Source: CALODP01 sp942492055 (GTDB lineage: Bacteria > Bacteroidota > Ignavibacteria > Ignavibacteriales > Melioribacteraceae). From it: a stretch of 64,000 nt of DNA. Positions 34,917 through 43,757 of the stretch are shown piece by piece. Below the pieces are notes generated by a model. It was not told the DNA's origin and made no database searches. It saw only the letters and a list, made by a program, of their open reading frames with translations. Numbering within the stretch: position 1 is the first letter of the stretch; each line of letters begins with the position of its first letter. The translations under genes and the position numbers were made by a program. The DNA is taken from contig CALODP010000002.1 in assembly GCA_942492055.1 (NCBI GenBank), positions 310,001 to 374,000 of the forward strand. The letters are read 5' to 3'.

Positions 34917-35984
34917 TCAAAACCAATGGGCACGGATAATTTTGTAGTTCTTAAATCCGAAGTAGATTTCCCTTGCTGCCGTTTTGAATACGGTTGCGGC
35001 CGGAACGGCAAGAAGCATTCCTAAGATACCCATGACCTGACTCCCGGCGAGGATAAGTACTATTATCATAAGTGGGTGAATATCCGTGCTCTTGTAAAAT
35101 ATATTCGGTTGGATATAACCGTTATCCAAGGTGTAAACAACAACAAACATGACGGTTATTTCCGGAAGCATGGAAAGATCACCGAATTGTATGAGAGAGA
35201 TTATCAGAGCCGGGATACCTCCGATTAAGGGGCCGAAGTAGGGAATCAGATGGCCGATACCTGCTATTGCTCCGATGGTGATAGAGTTTTTTATACCGAG
35301 GATAGTTAATCCTATTGCGCTGAGGAATCCCACAATAAAGGCGTCGAATATCCATCCCCGAACAAAGCGCCCAAGTTGGTGAGCGATCTTATCCAATACA
35401 TAGTAGGTGAATTCAAAATATCTGTTAGGAGCGATATTTACTATTCCTTTAACCAACTGGGCTTTGTCTTTAAGTATAAAAAAGGTCATGAAGGGTATTA
35501 TGACTAGAAGAGCGGCAACGGATATTATGCTGGAGACGATTGTATGTATGTTATCTATGGAACTCAAAATGAGAGTAGAGAAAAACTCCTGGACTTTTCC
35601 GCTTAGTTCCTTGAAGTCTACAAACGGAATGTAGTGTTTGAGAGTTTCTTCCAATTGAATGAATAGAGCGTCAATTTTCTCTTCGGTAAGGCTGGCGGAG
35701 ATCATATTTATTTGATTGATCAGTTTCGGAATGAAAAAATAAAATCCGAAAACCAATACGCAGGCTGAAGTCATAAGAACAATAAGAACAGCCAAAATCC
35801 TTTTGAGTCCGGTATTCTCCAGAAAGTTAACGAGAGGATTAAAGATCAGGGCAAGAAAGATTGAGATAATGAGCATTACAATAATGTCGAAGAAAGCGGA
35901 AAGGACGAGAAATAGCATAAGAAGAATAATACTTCCCAAAATGATCTTGCCGACTAATCTTAACGTCCTTTCGGGGAAAGCCAT
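34917..35984 (-). CDS. AI-2E family transporter (PerM/YdiK type)
   Basis: A 355-residue inner-membrane protein with about eight hydrophobic segments. Family marks are the N-terminal pair of helices ending LALIFNPLVNFLE, a cytoplasmic helical part, and the conserved end GIGHLIPYFGPLIGGIPAL followed by DNGYIQPNIF and MGILGMLLAVPAATVF. The family includes autoinducer-2 exporters and Na+/H+ antiporters, so the substrate cannot be told from sequence. It is the first of a run of three envelope genes on the minus strand. Confidence 0.92.
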   Translation of the reverse strand: MAFPERTLRLVGKIILGSIILLMLFLVLSAFFDIIVMLIISIFLALIFNPLVNFLENTGLKRILAVLIVLMTSACVLVFGFYFFIPKLINQINMISASLTEEKIDALFIQLEETLKHYIPFVDFKELSGKVQEFFSTLILSSIDNIHTIVSSIISVAALLVIIPFMTFFILKDKAQLVKGIVNIAPNRYFEFTYYVLDKIAHQLGRFVRGWIFDAFIVGFLSAIGLTILGIKNSITIGAIAGIGHLIPYFGPLIGGIPALIISLIQFGDLSMLPEITVMFVVVYTLDNGYIQPNIFYKSTDIHPLMIIVLILAGSQVMGILGMLLAVPAATVFKTAAREIYFGFKNYKIIRAHWF

Positions 35985-36057
35985 AATCCGGATATCCCAT
36001 AGTTGGAGAATCTTATTTCAATATTATTAATTATTACAAAACATTCAATGATTTCCT

Positions 36058-36086
36058 TTGACGAAATAAAGTTTTACGGATAATAA
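36058..36086 (+). promoter_or_regulatory. Promoter for pta
   Basis: TTGACG (36058-36063), a 17-base spacer and TAATAA (36081-36086), about 70 bases before the pta start at 36159, in the divergent gap between the AI-2E gene and pta. Confidence 0.5.
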
Positions 36087-36158
36087 ATTTTTTAAGAAAA
36101 AGTGTCCCGGGAATTTTCTATTTTAGAAAGGCTTATTATTGAAAAATTGGAGAGAAAA

Positions 36159-37142
36159 ATGCCTTCAAATGATGTTCTTGAAGAAATTAAACAAAAAGCA
36201 GCGGCTAGAAAGAAAACAATAGTCCTACCGGAATCACACGACGAAAGAGTCCTCAAAGCCGCCGAAGCACTAACCAAAAACCAAATCGCAAAAGTAATAA
36301 CCCTAGGAAACGAAGATAAAATAAGAGAAGACGCAGAAAGATTAGGAGTTGATCTTACAGGTGTCCGAGTTATTGATCACGTTAAGGCAGAAAAGCTTAG
36401 CGATTTCGCAAATATATTTTACAACAAAAGAAAACATAAAGGAATGACCATTGAAAAGGCCAAAGCTACTATGGAAAGAGATCTTTTCTTTGGCGCTATG
36501 ATGGTAAACGAAGGTATGGCTGATGGTTTTGTTGCCGGCTCTACCGCTTCTACCGGTGACGTTCTCAGAGCTGCCATTCAATGCGTTGGAATGCCTCAAG
36601 GTATGTCCATTGTTTCCAGTTTATTCCTTATGATATTCCCTGACAAAACCATGAGTTTCTCTGATTGCGCGGTTGTTCCTAATCCTGACGCGGCTCAGTT
36701 GGCTGATATTGCAATAGCTACCGCTGATAACCACAAAAAACTAACCGGAGAAGAACCATACGTCGCAATGCTTTCGTTCTCTACCAGAGGGAGCGCTTCT
36801 CATGAATTAGTTGATAAGGTTATCGAAGCAACTAAGATAGCTCAGGAAAAAAGACCTGACTTAAATATCGATGGAGAGCTTCAATTCGACGCGGCTACTA
36901 TCGATTCTATCGGTAAAAGAAAAGCTCCTGATAGCAAAGTGGCCGGAAGAGCCAATGTTCTTATATTCCCAGATCTTCAAGCCGGTAATATCGGTTACAA
37001 AATAGCCCAACGTTTGGGTGGCGCCGAAGCTGTAGGTCCGGTTGTTCAAGGATTAAAGAAACCATTGTTCGATCTTAGCCGTGGTTGCAGCGTTGACGAT
37101 ATTGTTAACACAGCTGCTATCTCAGTTCTTATGGCTGACTAA
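36159..37142 (+). CDS. pta: Phosphate acetyltransferase
   Basis: I start at ATG 36159, preceded by TTGGAGAG, giving 327 residues; an in-frame GTG at 36102 lacks a good ribosome site. The protein is a single-domain phosphotransacetylase (acetyl-CoA + phosphate to acetyl phosphate): KTIVLPESHDERVL at the start, GFVAGSTASTGDVLRAA, and MLSFSTRGSASHELVDKV and DGELQFDAA further on, ending FPDLQAGNIGYKIAQRLGGA. No acetate kinase gene is adjacent, so acetate formation would need one elsewhere. Confidence 0.95.
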   Translation: MPSNDVLEEIKQKAAARKKTIVLPESHDERVLKAAEALTKNQIAKVITLGNEDKIREDAERLGVDLTGVRVIDHVKAEKLSDFANIFYNKRKHKGMTIEKAKATMERDLFFGAMMVNEGMADGFVAGSTASTGDVLRAAIQCVGMPQGMSIVSSLFLMIFPDKTMSFSDCAVVPNPDAAQLADIAIATADNHKKLTGEEPYVAMLSFSTRGSASHELVDKVIEATKIAQEKRPDLNIDGELQFDAATIDSIGKRKAPDSKVAGRANVLIFPDLQAGNIGYKIAQRLGGAEAVGPVVQGLKKPLFDLSRGCSVDDIVNTAAISVLMAD

Positions 37143-37167
37143 GTAGTCGAAGATATATTATTTTAAG

Positions 37168-37198
37168 AAGGGGATCCGTTTATCGGTTCCCCTTTTTT
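37168..37198 (+). terminator. Rho-independent terminator of pta
   Basis: AAGGGGATCCG and CGGTTCCCCTT pair with one mismatch around the loop TTTAT, followed by six T. It begins 26 bases after the stop codon. Confidence 0.88.
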
Positions 37199-37247
37199 AT
37201 GAACCATTGCCAATCTCCTTTTGTTATTTGATAAAAAGGATATTATT

Positions 37248-37853
37248 ATGGCTAAGCTAAGACCTCTCGCTCTTATCACTTTTCTTTATAATTCCGTTAT
37301 ATCATTACCCTTTTTTGCGCAATCTAATCCCCCGGTTGATAATCCTACCCTTTATTCCGTTGAGGTAAGAAAAGCTGACGGTAAGTTAATCTCTTTGGAA
37401 GAGTATAAAGGAAAAGTTTTTGTTATTGTGAATGTCGCAAGTGAATGCGGTTATACTTCCCAATACAAAGATCTTCAAAAAGTATATGAACAATATCATG
37501 ATGAAGGTCTCGAAATACTTGCTTTCCCTTGTAATGATTTCGGTGGACAAGAACCGGGAAGCAATGATGAGATAAAATCCTTTTGCGAAACAAACTTCGG
37601 AGTTTCTTTTACCTTATTCGATAAGGTGAAGATTCTCGGAAAGAAAAAAGAGCCTCTCTACGAAATATTAACGAATAATAGTATTTCCGGGACATCGGAG
37701 ATTAAGTGGAATTTCGAAAAGTTTATTATCTCGAGATCCGGGAAAATAGTTAAGAGATTCAAGAGCGGAGTTAAGCCGATGAGTGACGAATTTATTTCGG
37801 TATTGGAAGAGGAATTGGGAAAAGAATTCGGGAGAGTTTTAGAGGAGAAATAA
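37248..37853 (+). CDS. Exported glutathione peroxidase-like protein
   Basis: The start ATG 37248 follows AAAAGGA and gives 201 residues with a signal peptide (PLALITFLYNSVISLPFFAQ). The peroxidase tetrad is complete: Cys67 in NVASECGYT (cysteine in place of selenocysteine), Gln101 in FGGQEPG, and Trp154/Asn155 in KWNFEKF. Cysteine-type enzymes of this family usually use thioredoxin to reduce peroxides. The signal peptide places it in the periplasm. It stands alone between two terminators. Confidence 0.93.
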   Translation: MAKLRPLALITFLYNSVISLPFFAQSNPPVDNPTLYSVEVRKADGKLISLEEYKGKVFVIVNVASECGYTSQYKDLQKVYEQYHDEGLEILAFPCNDFGGQEPGSNDEIKSFCETNFGVSFTLFDKVKILGKKKEPLYEILTNNSISGTSEIKWNFEKFIISRSGKIVKRFKSGVKPMSDEFISVLEEELGKEFGRVLEEK

Positions 37854-37876
37854 GAAAATTCGGAGTGAATTATTAA

Positions 37877-37904
37877 ATCAGCCTCGATAAATGCCGAGGC
37901 TGAT
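37877..37904 (-). terminator. Hairpin terminator of the minus-strand gene 37913-38611
   Basis: ATCAGCCTCG and CGAGGCTGAT make a ten-base stem with an eight-base loop, eight bases past the stop codon of the minus-strand gene. A T-rich stretch (TTTAATAATT) follows on that strand. It can also insulate the convergent peroxidase gene. Confidence 0.7.
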
Positions 37905-37912
37905 AATAACAC

Positions 37913-38611
37913 TTAACCATTTTCACCTTCTTCCGGAGTTGAGTGAGTATCATGCGACAATTGATATTGTTTCAGCTTCGTATAATCGTCGGCAAAAACA
38001 ATTTTGCTCAGCTTGTTTAGCCTGGAGATATACTCCCATACCTTATTGAAGAGATTAATTCTTTCATCGGTAATAAGAAGTCTGTTCTGTTTGGCTGTTT
38101 CCTGAGCTTTGTCAGCGTCAATTAGTCTGGTCAAGAGAGTTCCGGTCAAAGTAATATCCCCTTCCGTTAAACCGGCAGCTTGCAATTCGGTACTGTGCTG
38201 AATTTCTCTCTCTTTCAAGTTATTAAAGAATCTGATGAGGTAAACTTCACTGTTTCTGACGCTTTGATAGTCAAAAATTCCAAAAGAATCCTGAATCCTT
38301 TCGTTTCCCGGAAAGGCCTTTTGAATGAAGTATTTGTGTTTTTTTACATGAGCATGACATTCGTTCATTATCTGTTGAATATCATTGGTAAGGGTGGCTA
38401 TTTCGTCAACAACAGCCGAATCTTGCTCGAAGCTATCCGCTTGATTTAAACTGGATTGCATACCATCAAACCATTCCGAAGTAATATCAGGATCCACCTC
38501 AGTAAATTTACTAAGGTCTTGTACTCCAATGGAATGTAGTATTCTTCCTTTTTGGATGACTTGAGCGTCCGGCAACGAGTAAGCCCTGGATGGTTTACTT
38601 GGATTCACCAT
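37913..38611 (-). CDS. Hypothetical soluble protein
   Basis: A 232-residue protein without signal peptide or membrane helix. It is mostly helical, with an acidic middle (DSFEQDSAVVDEIATLTNDI) and a basic C-terminal part (ISRLNKLSKIVFADDYTKLK). I do not recognise it. It has a clean start, is followed by a well-placed terminator and stands alone, so it is probably a real single-gene unit. A histidine/cysteine segment (MNECHAHVKKHKYF) might bind metal, which is only a suggestion. Confidence 0.65.
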   Translation of the reverse strand: MVNPSKPSRAYSLPDAQVIQKGRILHSIGVQDLSKFTEVDPDITSEWFDGMQSSLNQADSFEQDSAVVDEIATLTNDIQQIMNECHAHVKKHKYFIQKAFPGNERIQDSFGIFDYQSVRNSEVYLIRFFNNLKEREIQHSTELQAAGLTEGDITLTGTLLTRLIDADKAQETAKQNRLLITDERINLFNKVWEYISRLNKLSKIVFADDYTKLKQYQLSHDTHSTPEEGENG

Positions 38612-39030
38612 AACGCTGTTCCTTAATAATGCATAAAAAGTTATTTATGTAGTACAAATAAGTCAACAAGATCCTTTCATATATAATTCCCGAAGTTCCA
38701 TGATTTTTCTAGAAAAATTGTTTTTTTTCGTTTTTCTTTCGAAGAGTTCATTCGACCCATTTTTTCAGGTGGCGGCAAATGAGAAGGAACTTGGTTGAGG
38801 AGAGAAAATTATTATTTTTGATATCTTATCGAAAATAGTAGCCCAGCTCAAATGGGAGTCGAAGAATATGATATAGTGAATAAGTAGTGAACATATTTCC
38901 TTTTTATCGTTGATTCATTGAGTCGTTTTATCGGATAATTATGAGTAATGTTTTAATGGTTACGTGATTGTGAAGTTTTTTCAAATAATCGGGTGGTCTT
39001 TAGCGAAAAAGAGAAATTCGGTTTTTTACC
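38612..39030. other. Gene-poor region
   Basis: AT-rich sequence without a supported gene. It holds the upstream region of the minus-strand gene at 38611 and a second copy of the 13-mer AATCGGGTGGTCT (38987-38999), which also occurs at 375-387. Confidence 0.35.
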
Positions 39031-39348
39031 ATGAATGGTGTAATTATCTATTCTGCCAAAAGAATATCCGGCACTGCTACCAATTGATTCGGCTTAGGTG
39101 GAGATATACAAAGTATAGTTGGTAAAGAGGGTTACTTAGTTGAAGAAGATCGGTAGCTTGTTGAAAGAAATTGCTCCATTGACGCTCCAATATCGCATGT
39201 AGTTATAAACCAATCTGTTATAGTTGATCACAATTATAGTATTGCCGAAGACAAACGAGATCCGGTTAATTCTATAAGCTATTTTGTTACAACCAAACGA
39301 GCCATTGTTAAAGCCTTACGCTACGTTGACGGCTCGAAACAAAAATGA
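39031..39348 (+). pseudogene. Decayed open reading frame
   Basis: From ATG 39031 a frame of 106 codons reaches TGA 39348 with only two internal stops (after about 17 and 43 codons). The translated pieces look protein-like, for example FGLGGDIQSIVGKEGYLVEE and YFVTTKRAIVKALRYVDGSK. I cannot identify the parent gene. Such a long nearly open frame in AT-rich DNA suggests a recently broken gene, though chance is possible. Confidence 0.35.
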
Positions 39349-39492
39349 AATTCTTCGCAATACCAATATTCGTTATGTCAAAAATAGTTTATAACCAAAA
39401 CAACTCTAGCGAATTATCATTCGTAATTATTAAGTATATTACCAATCGAAATAAAACATTGGTTATAGAATGATAATGATAAAAGGGGAAAG

Positions 39493-40590
39493 ATGATATA
39501 TCAACATAATGAAAAGAGTATGGATATAAAGAGATATCCTAAGACGGAAAACAAATCCTTGAGGAGTTGGAGCGCTGCTGATGAGTTTATTTTGCTCTAT
39601 ATAGATCAAATGGAGAATAAACCTGAATCAATTGCTTTGTGCAATGATCGTTTTGGCTTCTTAAGTTGTTTCCTACATAGCTATTCCCCGGTTTCCATTA
39701 CCGATACAAAGAGTCAGGAGAAAGCGTTAAATCAAAATCTGAGAAAGAATAGTCTTTTCCAGAAGAAGGGAAGAATAATAAATCCTTTGGTTGGATTAAA
39801 AGAGGAAATTTCTCTCGGAATAATAAATGTTCCGAAATCGATGGAGCTCTTTCGTCTTTATCTATATCAGTTGGCAAAGGCGCTCAAAGAGGATGGGGAG
39901 ATTATATGTGCCTTCATGACGCGACATTATACTCCGCAAATGCTTTCTATTGCCGGGGAATTTTTTGAAAATGTAGAACAGTCCAAAGCAAGAAAGAAAG
40001 CCCGCTTGATAACCTTGAAAGGGAAGAAACAAATTGAGGAAATTGAGTTAATAAACGAGATCAGTTATAAAGATGATAAAGTAATTAAGCAATATTACGG
40101 AGTATTCTCTTCCGGTAATATTGATTTCGCCACTCAATTTCTGATAGATAATATCAATGTTTCTGACGAGGACAAAAAAGTATTGGATCTCGCTTCCGGA
40201 AACGGGATTTTGGGAGCCATGGTCAGAGAGAAGAACAAAGAATGTGAAATTCACTTTCTCGATGACTCTTTTCTTGCCGTCGCTTCTTCGAAATTGAATG
40301 TCGATAAAGAGAATATGTTTTTCCATTACAATGATACAACTGACGATTTGGAAAAAGACTCTTTCGACTTGGTTGTTTCCAATCCTCCATTTCACTTTGA
40401 GTATGAAACTAACATAGAAGTCTCTTTAAGTCTCTTTGAGGGAGTTAGGGAAATATTGAAAAAAGGGGGCAGATTTCAGTTGGTAGCCAACAGACACTTG
40501 AATTATTATTCCCATCTGGTTAAACTCTTTCCCGATGTTAATATCACTGCCGAAAATGAAAAATATGTAATCTACGAATGCGTAAAATAG
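39493..40590 (+). CDS. rlmG: 23S rRNA (guanine-N2)-methyltransferase RlmG-like
   Basis: A 365-residue methyltransferase with the two-domain plan of RlmG. The N-terminal pseudo-domain has SLRSWSAADEFIL, INVPKSMELFRLYLYQLAKA and SKARKKARLI (164-173). The catalytic domain shows DLASGNG (232-238, SAM binding), FLDDSFLAVASSKLNV and the N2-guanine motif SNPPFH (296-301), ending LVANRHLNYYSHLVKLF. This closely follows E. coli RlmG, which methylates G1835 of 23S rRNA; RsmC is the alternative relative. AAAGGGGAAAG precedes the ATG. It is a single-gene unit ended by a hairpin. Confidence 0.9.
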   Translation: MIYQHNEKSMDIKRYPKTENKSLRSWSAADEFILLYIDQMENKPESIALCNDRFGFLSCFLHSYSPVSITDTKSQEKALNQNLRKNSLFQKKGRIINPLVGLKEEISLGIINVPKSMELFRLYLYQLAKALKEDGEIICAFMTRHYTPQMLSIAGEFFENVEQSKARKKARLITLKGKKQIEEIELINEISYKDDKVIKQYYGVFSSGNIDFATQFLIDNINVSDEDKKVLDLASGNGILGAMVREKNKECEIHFLDDSFLAVASSKLNVDKENMFFHYNDTTDDLEKDSFDLVVSNPPFHFEYETNIEVSLSLFEGVREILKKGGRFQLVANRHLNYYSHLVKLFPDVNITAENEKYVIYECVK

Positions 40591-40596
40591 AATCGA

Positions 40597-40624
40597 AAGG
40601 CCGGTTAGCATTGCTTCCGGCCTT
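40597..40624. terminator. Hairpin between convergent genes
   Basis: AAGGCCGG (40597-40604) and CCGGCCTT (40617-40624) form an eight-base stem between the convergent rlmG and barrel-protein genes. No long T-run follows on either strand. Confidence 0.6.
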
Positions 40625-40631
40625 CATATAT

Positions 40632-41822
40632 TTATAGCGGAAGGAAATTCAATAATAAACCTACCGAATAGATAGTCGCAATTCCCGGATTGATTTCATT
40701 CTTACCATTCACGATTTTCACCAACACATTTAATTCTTTCAACGGAGTCTCGTAACCCAGAGTCAATGAGTAATTGAACAACAGATTTTCTTTTGTCTTT
40801 AGCTTTTCGGAGTAAATCCAGTTCATCTCGGCAATTATGGAATATTTCTCCAAAACAGGGATATGATAAAATCCCGAGATGAAGGCTACCGGATTTCCTT
40901 CTTTGTTTTCGAAAGGATTATGTGATTGAAAATTTTTATGATATCCTACTCCGGCTTTTATCTGAGGTTTAAGACGGAGGCGCGGAGTACCGGCAGTTAA
41001 ATCGATAAGGTTAGGAAGAAGAGTTTCGATAGCGAGATTGAAACGAAGGGAGTTTTCTTTGAAAGATTGCGGACCGACTCTACCTGCTTCGGCGTATACT
41101 GAGTTTCGCACCTGGTATTTGAGATAGAGATTAATGTAATTGGCCGGATTAGCGGCGTCAGAGCTAAGATGTCCCTTAACCTGATAAAAGAGTGGGGCGC
41201 CGACTAAATCGTTTACCAGAGGCTTCTGAAAGTCGAAATCAAGGAGATACTCTGTTTGAGTGGAATCTTGATTGTTTACCTCTTTGGAAAGATGAAATTT
41301 GTTCCTTAATTCGGGAGAATTTTGATTAAGATTTCTAATAAGGATCTTTTTTTGCTCGTTGGTAAGATGTTTTGTAGAAAGAGTAAGTTCTTCAAGTATT
41401 TCCGGGGTCATAACTATGGAGTGTAACGAATCTTTCGTGTGGATAACAAAGCTTTCGGAGGCTGAGATATAGCTGGGAAAATCCTTTGAAAATATGTTTT
41501 CCAAAAGATCCGATTTATTTTCGCCGGAAAAAGTAATAACGAATCGATATAATCTCTTATTGGCCGCTCTGGTAACCTTAACATTATTGATCGGTTCGCC
41601 GGATTGAAGAGACTTCAGCTTAACAGTATAGTTTTTTCTCTCATTATTAATCTTTTCGGAATTCAAAGTATCGCTGAAATAGATGTCATAATAGAGAGAG
41701 GCCTCATTTGCCGTGTTAATTTTGACATCAAGTTTTGTTATTGCAACTGATTGTGAATAGTTCTTCCCTGCTGCCAAGAATAAACATGCAAATACTTCTA
41801 TAAGAAGAGGGAAATATTTCAT
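40632..41822 (-). CDS. Putative outer-membrane protein with periplasmic domain
   Basis: A 396-residue protein with an N-terminal signal peptide (MKYFPLLIEVFACLFLAAG). The first third (VAITKLDVKIN, ASLYYDIYFSD, NVKVTRAANKRLYRFVITFS) looks like a beta-sandwich; the last 200 residues alternate like a small barrel (IKAGVGYHKNFQ, FNYSLTLGYETPLKELNVLV, YSVGLLLNFLPL). I do not recognise the family. A small gene precedes it by 18 bases on the same strand and may be co-transcribed. Confidence 0.65.
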   Translation of the reverse strand: MKYFPLLIEVFACLFLAAGKNYSQSVAITKLDVKINTANEASLYYDIYFSDTLNSEKINNERKNYTVKLKSLQSGEPINNVKVTRAANKRLYRFVITFSGENKSDLLENIFSKDFPSYISASESFVIHTKDSLHSIVMTPEILEELTLSTKHLTNEQKKILIRNLNQNSPELRNKFHLSKEVNNQDSTQTEYLLDFDFQKPLVNDLVGAPLFYQVKGHLSSDAANPANYINLYLKYQVRNSVYAEAGRVGPQSFKENSLRFNLAIETLLPNLIDLTAGTPRLRLKPQIKAGVGYHKNFQSHNPFENKEGNPVAFISGFYHIPVLEKYSIIAEMNWIYSEKLKTKENLLFNYSLTLGYETPLKELNVLVKIVNGKNEINPGIATIYSVGLLLNFLPL

Positions 41823-41840
41823 ATAAACCTCGGATTTAGT

Positions 41841-42110
41841 TTATATCGGTGTGACTGTAGAGTTCTCCGTTAAGTAATCCACACAATCTCTTACGGTTAT
41901 CCAGTCATCCATTACTTCAATGGAAAGAGGAGCGTCGAAACCCTTATTAATGAGCTCAGTTTTCAATGCGTTAATAAAATCAATTTTATGAGTGTGGGTA
42001 AAATGGATAAAGTCGAAATTTTCAATATCAGTTGAATCAATAAAATCGGCTACTGTTCTCAAAGCGAACTTAACTATATGAGTAGCTTCCTGACGATTTA
42101 AGTCAGTCAT
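41841..42110 (-). CDS. Small acidic protein of unknown function
   Basis: An 89-residue soluble protein. The C-terminal part, APLSIEVMDDWITVRDCVDY, resembles the third-to-fourth helix region of acyl carrier proteins (the TVxDAVDY pattern), and IENFDFIHF occupies the place of the DSL motif. The serine that carries phosphopantetheine is replaced by phenylalanine, so it would not be an active carrier. The resemblance is weak. It is probably co-transcribed with the following envelope gene. Confidence 0.55.
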   Translation of the reverse strand: MTDLNRQEATHIVKFALRTVADFIDSTDIENFDFIHFTHTHKIDFINALKTELINKGFDAPLSIEVMDDWITVRDCVDYLTENSTVTPI

Positions 42111-42338
42111 CTTATCTGCTCCGGTAAAAGAATTAGATAATCAAATAAAATTATTTGTCGAGGTCACACAGACCTTCGGAAAGGATATTTCCAAGATAGT
42201 AATCATCCCGTTAATAAGCACTCAATTATTTTTGAAGAATAAATTAAAGTCGAAATAGGCGAATTATTCGGAATTATTGTAAGTTAACGGCTTAAATATA
42301 TTACAATATTATCCGACTAATTCATTGCAGATGTTATT

Positions 42339-43370
42339 ATGAGAAAAGAACAGTTATTCAGATACAAAAAATACCTTGGAATAAGCCTACGTCATATCAC
42401 TTTAAAGAAAGTACTGAATCTCATAAAAGTTGAGACCCGCTACAGAAAGAAACGCATTGATATGAAAGGAGTTTATCCCTATAACATCTTTGTGGATTTG
42501 AATAACAGATGTAATTTGAAATGTCCCATTTGCTTTATGGGGAGAGGAGATGTAATAGATCGTCCTAACAATATGAATCTGGAGAATTACAAGAAGATAT
42601 TGAAACCTATTGCCCCTTATATTACTCAGGTCTTTTTATATAATAACAGTGAACCATTTCTGAACAAAGATATCTATGACATTATCAAGTTCAACAATAA
42701 GTCTAATGTCGGTACAATTGTAAGTAGTAATCTCAGCCTCGACATTGATCCGGTCAAATTGGTTAAAAGTAAGCTTGACTATCTGATAGTATCTATTGAC
42801 GGAATTACTCAGGATATTTACGAGCAATATCGGGTAAACGGAAATCTGGAAAAGGTAATCGGAAATTTGAAAGAGATTATCCGCGTAAAGAAAGAGTTGA
42901 AATCCAAAACCCCGTTTATAGAATGGCAATCAATTATCTCATCCAAGAATTATCTGCAAATGAAAGAAATTGAGGAATTCGCCTACAACATAGGGGTTGA
43001 TGTGGTTCGCTTTGGGAATCTTAACTTCTATCCGTTGAAAGGGGAGGAGAAAAAAGCCGCGCAGAAAGAGTGGTTACCTCCGACGGAGGAATTCCGTTTC
43101 TTTGATGAGAATAACGAGAAGATAGTTAAGAGCGGCAAGAGAAAAAGTTGTTTTTGGTTATGGCGCGCAATGATTATCTCGGCCAATGGGGGCGTTATTC
43201 CATGCTGTTTGTTCGATACCGAAGACTGGGGAAACCTCTTTGAAGAATCATTTGAGGATATCTGGAACGGTGAAAAATATAACTCTGCCAGAAAGCTGGG
43301 GATAAAAGAGAATGCCGGAAAAACCGGAACAATATGTGATCGTTGCAACGCGACTTTTATTTACGAATAA
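42339..43370 (+). CDS. Radical SAM protein with SPASM-like C-terminus
   Basis: A 343-residue radical SAM enzyme. The iron-sulfur cluster motif is CNLKCPIC (Cys58, Cys62, Cys65) after NIFVDLNNR. The barrel shows FLYNNSEPFLNKDIYDII and DYLIVSIDGITQDIYEQYRV. The C-terminus has GVIPCCLFDTEDWGNLFEES, FEDIWNGEKY and CDRC (333-336), the layout of SPASM/twitch domains that hold extra clusters. Such enzymes modify peptides or other substrates; no precursor peptide gene is visible nearby, so the substrate is unknown. It stands alone, ended by a hairpin at 43392. Confidence 0.88.
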   Translation: MRKEQLFRYKKYLGISLRHITLKKVLNLIKVETRYRKKRIDMKGVYPYNIFVDLNNRCNLKCPICFMGRGDVIDRPNNMNLENYKKILKPIAPYITQVFLYNNSEPFLNKDIYDIIKFNNKSNVGTIVSSNLSLDIDPVKLVKSKLDYLIVSIDGITQDIYEQYRVNGNLEKVIGNLKEIIRVKKELKSKTPFIEWQSIISSKNYLQMKEIEEFAYNIGVDVVRFGNLNFYPLKGEEKKAAQKEWLPPTEEFRFFDENNEKIVKSGKRKSCFWLWRAMIISANGGVIPCCLFDTEDWGNLFEESFEDIWNGEKYNSARKLGIKENAGKTGTICDRCNATFIYE

Positions 43371-43391
43371 GTAGCAAAGGCCAACCTATTA

Positions 43392-43424
43392 AAGAAACGC
43401 TTCAACAAAAGGGGGGCGTTTCTT
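43392..43424 (+). terminator. Hairpin after the radical SAM gene
   Basis: AAGAAACGC and GCGTTTCTT pair over nine bases around a 15-base loop that contains AAAAGGGGG. It lies 21 bases after the stop codon. The T-run is short. Confidence 0.55.
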
Positions 43425-43456
43425 CATTCCGATATTTCAAATCTGATTAACAATGC

Positions 43457-43539
43457 AATGCGCATAGTATTGCGCATTGAGAATGTTTTTGTTATTATAC
43501 TGGCATGGATAATCTATAAAGCGCATGATAATACGCATG
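43457..43539 (+). promoter_or_regulatory. Operator-promoter region of the hipBST-type operon
   Basis: A perfect palindrome, AATGCGCA-N6-TGCGCATT, at 43457-43478 overlaps the presumed -35 element TTGCGC (43470-43475), which is 17 bases from TATTAT (43493-43498). Two direct CGCATG half-sites (43522-43527 and 43534-43539) follow before the hipB start. The layout fits autorepression by the HipB-like antitoxin. Confidence 0.68.
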
Positions 43540-43547
43540 GAGTATTT

Positions 43548-43757
43548 ATGACTGTCAAAGAAATGGGAAAAGCAATAAAAGGTAGAAGAGAGTTCTTAAA
43601 AGTTAGTCAGGTTGATCTCGCGGAGATAACAGGAGTTAGCCGAAGAAGCTTACAAGCCATAGAAGGGGGAGAAGGAAATCCCACAATAGCTCAAATTGAC
43701 AAAATTCTATCGGCATTGGGAATGGAAATAAAAATAGGGATTAAAATAAATGGCTGA
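43548..43757 (+). CDS. hipB: HipB-like antitoxin (HTH regulator)
   Basis: I start at ATG 43548, downstream of the operator, giving 69 residues; a longer frame from 43458 would begin inside the operator. The protein is a Cro/C1-type helix-turn-helix regulator: GRREFLKVSQVDLAEITGVS, RRSLQAIEGGEGNPTIAQID and KILSALGMEI. In hip systems this protein binds the operator and the toxin complex. It overlaps the next gene by eight bases. Confidence 0.88.
   Translation: MTVKEMGKAIKGRREFLKVSQVDLAEITGVSRRSLQAIEGGEGNPTIAQIDKILSALGMEIKIGIKING

Noticed and set aside
36102..36158. GTG start for phosphate acetyltransferase
   Set aside because: The ATG at 36159 has a good GGAGAG ribosome site, and the extra 19 residues are not typical of the family.
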